Positions 38,242 through 42,287 of a stretch of DNA of 42,287 nt are shown in pieces. The DNA is taken from IMG/VR virus record IMGVR_UViG_3300020152_000011, positions 1-42,287 of that record. One strand, given 5' to 3'. Source of the DNA: a virus. The position numbers and the translations under genes were made by a program. Each line of letters begins with the position of its first letter. Within the stretch, counting starts at the first letter, position 1. The notes below the pieces were generated by a model. The model did no database searches. It was not told where the DNA came from and saw nothing but the letters and a program-made list of their open reading frames with translations.

Positions 38242-38811
38242 ATGACGCCCGAGGAAGAGTTGCTGCTCCGCGAAGACGCTCCGATCGACGGGGCAGCCCT
38301 CGACGGCGATCCGGCGCTGATGACCATGACCGGCGCGCCTGCGGGTGACCCGGCGGCGATGCAGCGCATGGCTGCAGCTCCCGGCGGCGGCCAGATGCGC
38401 GGCATGGGACCGTTCATGTCGCACCCGATGGTCGCTCGCCTCATGCAGGCGTCCGAGGCCGCTCGAGCACAGCGCGGGGCAGCGATGGACCAGCGGCAAG
38501 CCGGCGGCTTCTCGGGGTCGCCGATGGGGCAGATGATGGCGCAGCGCTTCGGGCCTGGGCAAGCGCGAGCCATGCAGGGCGGACCTCCGGGCGGTGGAGC
38601 ACCACAGCAGCCCGCAGCGGCGGCGCAGCAGCCTGGCGTGCGAGCTGGCGGTCGCGACGGTGCGCCGGGTCAGCAACGCCGGCCGATGGCGCCACAGCGC
38701 CAGCAAGCGCCTCAGCCGATGATGCAGCGTCAGCCCTCTTGGGGCGGCGGAGCAAACGCAGGGATTCAGCAAGCGCTGCGTGCGAGGGCAGGCGGCGGAA
38801 GGCTGGTGTAG
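38242..38811 (+). CDS. Met/Gln/Gly-rich hypothetical virion protein
   Basis: 189 aa, ATG 38242. The first 45 residues are acidic and helical; the rest is low complexity, with many Met, Gln, Gly and Pro (RPMAPQRQQAPQPMMQRQP). Largely disordered. Position between capsid and adaptor suggests a minor head or ejection protein. No family recognised. Confidence 0.65.
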   Translation: MTPEEELLLREDAPIDGAALDGDPALMTMTGAPAGDPAAMQRMAAAPGGGQMRGMGPFMSHPMVARLMQASEAARAQRGAAMDQRQAGGFSGSPMGQMMAQRFGPGQARAMQGGPPGGGAPQQPAAAAQQPGVRAGGRDGAPGQQRRPMAPQRQQAPQPMMQRQPSWGGGANAGIQQALRARAGGGRLV

Positions 38812-38814
38812 GCC

Positions 38815-39384
38815 GTGGCGAGCGCTGGACGCATTGGCGTCGGCATCGGCACCGGCGCTGCGAGCGGCGCTGCGATCGGCTCGGCTGTCGGCCCGTGGGG
38901 CACCGCGATTGGCGGTGTGGTCGGCGGTATCGGCGGCGCGATCGGTTCGATCCTGAGCGCCAGCGACGAAGCCAAGCAGCGCAACAACGCGCGGCAGCTG
39001 CTCGAGGAGCAGGCGCGCGAAGCGTCACAGCGCGAGTGGGAGCAGCGCGTTGCGGCGATCAGCGGGCTGTCGGGCAACCCGCTCTATCACGCCATGTCGT
39101 ACGAGCCGTACGACCCCAACGACCCGGACAGCGCGACGAACCAGGCGATCTCGCGGCAGATCGAGTCGACCTACCCCGAGTACCAGCCGGACTACGGCCA
39201 GCTGATCGGCTCGATCGCTGGTGCGGCCGGCACCGTCGGCAAGAACGCGATCGCGCAGAAGTGGGGACAGCCCGGGCCCGCGGACACCAACCCGTGGGCC
39301 GCGTACGCGGCGGTGCGTCCGACGTTCGGCGCTGCCTCGATGAACGCGCTCGCTGATGCCTACGGGCGGCAGAGGTACGGCTGA
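38815..39384 (+). CDS. Gly-zipper membrane-active virion protein
   Basis: 189 aa, GTG 38815. Residues 5-48 are a Gly/Ala/Ile-rich, GxxxG-type stretch (GVGIGTGAASGAAIGSAVG). A coiled coil (ARQLLEEQAREASQREWEQR), a Tyr/Asp-rich middle and a second Gly/Ala stretch follow. Such proteins among head-tail genes are often ejected into the host membrane, similar in concept to T7 gp14. Inferred role: channel formation during genome delivery. Confidence 0.6.
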   Translation: MASAGRIGVGIGTGAASGAAIGSAVGPWGTAIGGVVGGIGGAIGSILSASDEAKQRNNARQLLEEQAREASQREWEQRVAAISGLSGNPLYHAMSYEPYDPNDPDSATNQAISRQIESTYPEYQPDYGQLIGSIAGAAGTVGKNAIAQKWGQPGPADTNPWAAYAAVRPTFGAASMNALADAYGRQRYG

Positions 39385-40358
39385 TGCGAAGTGACGAGCT
39401 GCTCTCGTGGCTGCGCCTCGACGCGTACATCGGCGACGCGGCGGCGTATCCCGATCAGACCGACGAGGTGTTGCTCAACGAGCTGACGCACAAGCTGCAT
39501 TCCGTCTTCGAAGACATCATCGTAAAAGCGCGCTCCGGCTGCTGGCTGAAGTACGCCGACACGACGACGACGAGCGGCAAGCGGAAGTATCGGATCCCGG
39601 GCCGCGCGGTCGTCGGCGGTCTCGAGGCCGTCGAGATTGCCGCTGTTGGCGGCACGAACTACGGCGCGCTGAAAGAGATCCCAGCGACTGACGTGCAGGA
39701 CTGGGACGGCATCTCACCGGGCACGCCGCAGGTGTTCTGTCTGCAGGGCGATTACGTCGCGCTCTACCCCGTGCCGAACGCGGTGTTTCCGCTGCGTCTC
39801 AGTTTCTACATGCGTCCGCCCAAGCTCGTGCCGCAGCAGAGTTCGACTGTCGGCGGCGGCACGATCCGCGGCCGCCTCGTCGGCATCAATCCGGTCACAC
39901 GCAACTGCACCGTCAATGTGCTGCCCTTAGTCTACGAGGACGGGATATCGCCCGCGACGATCACGAGCGGCGACCAGCGGATCGACATCATCCGACCGGA
40001 TGGCTGGTTCGAGCCGATCGTCTTCGACGTCTCACAGACGTTCACCGGCACCTCGTTCACGCTCGGCGGTACGCAGGACCTGAGCGACGTGCAGGCCGGC
40101 GACTTCATGCGCGCGGCAGGTCAATCCGAATGGCCGCAGCTGCCGGCGGACTTCCATCGCTGCCTGGCGGACGTCGCGGCGATCAAGGTCGCGGTCGAGC
40201 TCTCGCTGCGCGAGAAGAATGACGAGCTCGCGAGCAACGTTGAGAGCGACCTCGTTCGATTCCGGTCGCTCCTTCTGCCGCGCGTGAAGAGTGAGCCGAA
40301 GACGACGCCGGTGTCGCTCAAGACGCGTGGTGGCGGCGGCGCCAGGTGGCTCCCGTGA
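39384..40358 (+). CDS. Head-tail adaptor (T7 gp11/gatekeeper-like)
   Basis: 324 aa, ATG 39384 (ATGA overlap). The N-terminal helix pair (MRSDELLSWLRLDAYIGD, ELTHKLHSVFEDIIVKARSG) and the beta module that follows (KRKYRIPGRAVVGGLEAVEI, YVALYPVPNAVFPLRLSFYM) match the gatekeeper/adaptor layout. A C-terminal helical part (DFHRCLADVAAIKVAVELSL) completes the pattern. It should form the ring joining portal to nozzle. The nozzle gene follows with a GTGA overlap. Confidence 0.75.
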   Translation: MRSDELLSWLRLDAYIGDAAAYPDQTDEVLLNELTHKLHSVFEDIIVKARSGCWLKYADTTTTSGKRKYRIPGRAVVGGLEAVEIAAVGGTNYGALKEIPATDVQDWDGISPGTPQVFCLQGDYVALYPVPNAVFPLRLSFYMRPPKLVPQQSSTVGGGTIRGRLVGINPVTRNCTVNVLPLVYEDGISPATITSGDQRIDIIRPDGWFEPIVFDVSQTFTGTSFTLGGTQDLSDVQAGDFMRAAGQSEWPQLPADFHRCLADVAAIKVAVELSLREKNDELASNVESDLVRFRSLLLPRVKSEPKTTPVSLKTRGGGGARWLP

Positions 40359-42287
40359 GGGAACTACTCGTCAGACCGCTCGGCATCGTCACGCAGCCGA
40401 ACCCTTACGGTCAGTACCCACTCGGCGCGTGCCTGGAGGCGCGCAACGTCGTCATGCGCGATCCGGGCGTGCTGTCGAGCGCACCGCTGCGCCAAGCGGC
40501 GGTCAACGTTGGGGCGGCGTCAACTGACGTGCTGCACCAGATCCTTCCGCTGCTCGCCGGACACCACCTCGAGGTGGTTCAGGGCGCGTCGTGGATGCTG
40601 CAGATCGACTCAGTCAACGTTACCTATCCGACGAACACGAACAGCCCCACCCCGCAGTATTCGGCAACTGGACGAGTCCAGCCTTTCATCGCGCGCGATC
40701 GCGCGTTTGTGAACTCGACGACCAACGGCATCATCGTCGCGGACACCATTTCGCCGCCGTCGACACCTGTTCCCGTCCGGCGCGCGGGGCTGCCACAGCT
40801 ACACATTGAAGACATCACATACTTGATTGCGAACGCAGTCGCGATTCCAGCCAACGGCTGCGCGGGATATGCGGTGCTTCTAAAGCGCGCTTTCGCCGAC
40901 GGCTACGAGGTCGTGTCGAGGCCATCGCCGATCGTGATCTTCTACAATAACCTGGGCGGGACGCGCGACGTTCGGATCACAGTCAACATCTCCCCGAGCA
41001 CTGCGATCGACATCCGCGTTGGAGACGTCGTTGAGCTCTACCGCACGGACGTCATCTACAGCGCGACCAAGGCGACGGACCCCGGAACGACACTCAAGCA
41101 GATCGCGAGCACGGTCATCGACGCGGCGCACATTGCGGCTGGGGTCGTGGTGTTCGACGACGCGACGCTGCCGGGGATCCTCGGCACGACCTCCGGCAAA
41201 GAGCTGTACACGAACCCGGGGCAACAGGGCCAGTCCGGCGCGCACCGGCAGCCGGACATCGCTGCTTGCGCCGCGATGTTTTCCGGCTACGCGTTTTACG
41301 GCAGCATCACCGCGCGTCCGCAGTGGATCTTTCAGGTGCCCGCCGGAATCGGCGACACTCGCCAGCCTAACTGGGACACGGCGGCGTTCCGCACGCGCGG
41401 CATTGGCGTGCGCCACATCACGGGTGCTGTCGTCACGCTCGGCAGCCCCACGGTCACAGGGGTCAGCGCGGGACAGATGCTCGGCATTGTTGCCGGGCAG
41501 CGATTCGTGTTCGGTACGGGCGTTGGGGGCGCCAACTTCCCCACCAACGCCGAAGTCATCTCCACCACGGCGTCCTCGATCACGTTCAACCAGAACGCGA
41601 CCGGCGCAGGTACCGGCCTCGCGATACAGGACGTCGTCGAAGTGACGGCGGGCGGGAGCACGACCCCATACATCATCGATCCTCACTCCGACTGGGGCGG
41701 CTCGCCAGCATCGCTGGCCGGGTCGTTCGGCACCTTCGGGCGGCTCGAGATCACGACGTCAGAGAACCTCGTCCCTCAAGAAGACCCTGCGCTCGGCATC
41801 CGCACGATCCGATGGGTCGTTGAGCCGTTGATCCCGAACACCGCGCAGACGTTCTCGGTCCGCGCCACGAACGGGCAGAACTACTCGCCCTCAGTGCCGC
41901 TCTACCCTTCAGCTGCGGCTCAGGTAATCCCGTACAAGACCTACAAAAATCTCATCAAGTGGTCGAACGATGGGCAGCCGGAGCACGCGCCCTCGCGCAA
42001 TGAGGCGTTCATCGGCAACGGCGAGATCATCGCGATGGAAGCCACGCGTGACGCGTTGTGGATCTTCTGCACCGACGGCGTCTATCGATTGAGTGGCGCC
42101 GGCGGACAGTGGCGCGTAGATCTTGTCGACACGACGCTCGTAGCGTCGTCACCGCGTGCGACGACGGTGCTACGCGAAGCTGTCTACGCGTACACGAACG
42201 TCGGCCTCGTGCGCGTGACCGATGCGGGTGTCGAGCGCTTGTCGAGCGAGACGGTGTCGGCGCTGTTGCCGGGCTCAGAGTACGCAG
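40355..42287 (+). CDS. Tail nozzle-like protein, N-terminal part (continues at 1-696)
   Basis: GTG 40355 overlaps the adaptor stop. The frame is open to the window end and joins in register with the frame at 1-696, giving 833 aa in total. The opening (QPNPYGQYPLGACLEARNVV, then MRDPGVLSSAPLRQ) is characteristic of podovirus tail nozzle or hub proteins of the T7 gp12 type. Beta-rich, propeller-like segments follow (ALWIFCTDGVYRLSG). Its role would be the DNA exit tube and platform for fibres. Confidence 0.75.
   Translation, partial: MRELLVRPLGIVTQPNPYGQYPLGACLEARNVVMRDPGVLSSAPLRQAAVNVGAASTDVLHQILPLLAGHHLEVVQGASWMLQIDSVNVTYPTNTNSPTPQYSATGRVQPFIARDRAFVNSTTNGIIVADTISPPSTPVPVRRAGLPQLHIEDITYLIANAVAIPANGCAGYAVLLKRAFADGYEVVSRPSPIVIFYNNLGGTRDVRITVNISPSTAIDIRVGDVVELYRTDVIYSATKATDPGTTLKQIASTVIDAAHIAAGVVVFDDATLPGILGTTSGKELYTNPGQQGQSGAHRQPDIAACAAMFSGYAFYGSITARPQWIFQVPAGIGDTRQPNWDTAAFRTRGIGVRHITGAVVTLGSPTVTGVSAGQMLGIVAGQRFVFGTGVGGANFPTNAEVISTTASSITFNQNATGAGTGLAIQDVVEVTAGGSTTPYIIDPHSDWGGSPASLAGSFGTFGRLEITTSENLVPQEDPALGIRTIRWVVEPLIPNTAQTFSVRATNGQNYSPSVPLYPSAAAQVIPYKTYKNLIKWSNDGQPEHAPSRNEAFIGNGEIIAMEATRDALWIFCTDGVYRLSGAGGQWRVDLVDTTLVASSPRATTVLREAVYAYTNVGLVRVTDAGVERLSSETVSALLPGSEYA
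42161..42287. repeat. Terminal direct repeat, right copy (circle closure)
   Basis: Exact copy of bases 1-127. See the left copy for interpretation. Confidence 0.95.

Overview
The window is a complete, circularly closed genome of a temperate, short-tailed (podovirus-like) bacteriophage. Its first 127 bases (1-127) are repeated exactly as its last 127 bases (42161-42287), so the unique circle is about 42,160 bp. One tail gene runs off the right end (40355-42287) and continues in frame at the left end (1-696). A 127-bp overlap is typical of a k-mer assembler closing a circle. The coding sequence is GC-rich (about two thirds by eye), and genes are packed with ATGA, GTGA or TGATG stop/start overlaps. 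The host is probably a GC-rich bacterium but cannot be named. The attachment-site sequence predicts integration into a tRNA-Val(UAC) gene.

Layout, following the circle. (1) Rightward head, packaging and tail module, 26.7-42.3 kb continuing to 10.4 kb: a possible small terminase, a run of about ten tiny genes, large terminase, portal, scaffold, major capsid protein, head-tail adaptor, tail nozzle, three large repetitive or Gly/Ala-rich candidate ejection proteins, a collagen-stemmed tail fibre with a GH26-like glycanase domain, two further small virion candidates, endolysin and a candidate holin. (2) Leftward accessory module, 19.9 to 10.5 kb: about 28 mostly tiny, translationally coupled genes. 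Recognisable members are a Bet/RecT single-strand annealing protein, a DUF3307-like membrane protein, zinc-ribbon proteins, an excisionase-like HTH protein, a tyrosine integrase, the attP site (a tRNA 3' half) and a four-gene membrane-protein cluster. (3) Immunity switch, 19.9-21.8 kb: a lipoprotein, an ImmA/IrrE-like protein that has lost its zinc-binding histidines, a leftward XRE repressor and a divergent Cro-like HTH gene on an apparently leaderless transcript. ACTAG-containing palindromes sit at the control regions. (4) Rightward early module, 22.0-25.9 kb: replication initiator with an origin-like repeat cluster inside it, DnaB-type helicase, small Cys-rich proteins, a RusA-like protein and an adenine-specific DNA methyltransferase. 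(5) A small leftward group with an RHH-like protein, 25.9-26.5 kb.

How it fits together: integrase, attP and excisionase handle lysogeny, and the XRE pair decides between the leftward and rightward programmes. Initiator, helicase and Bet replicate and recombine the DNA. Terminase packages it through a portal of P22-like length into a scaffold-assembled head, and a T7-like adaptor/nozzle tail with a glycan-degrading fibre delivers it.

Most notable: the ImmA-like protein with a degenerate active site, the family of ACTAG operators, a large unexplained hairpin between the immunity and replication genes, the junction-sharing tandem small genes, the 11-residue repeat virion protein and the GH26-like fibre. 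No intergenic stretch reaches 300 bp. The longest, 21767-22021, holds the hairpin and a terminator.
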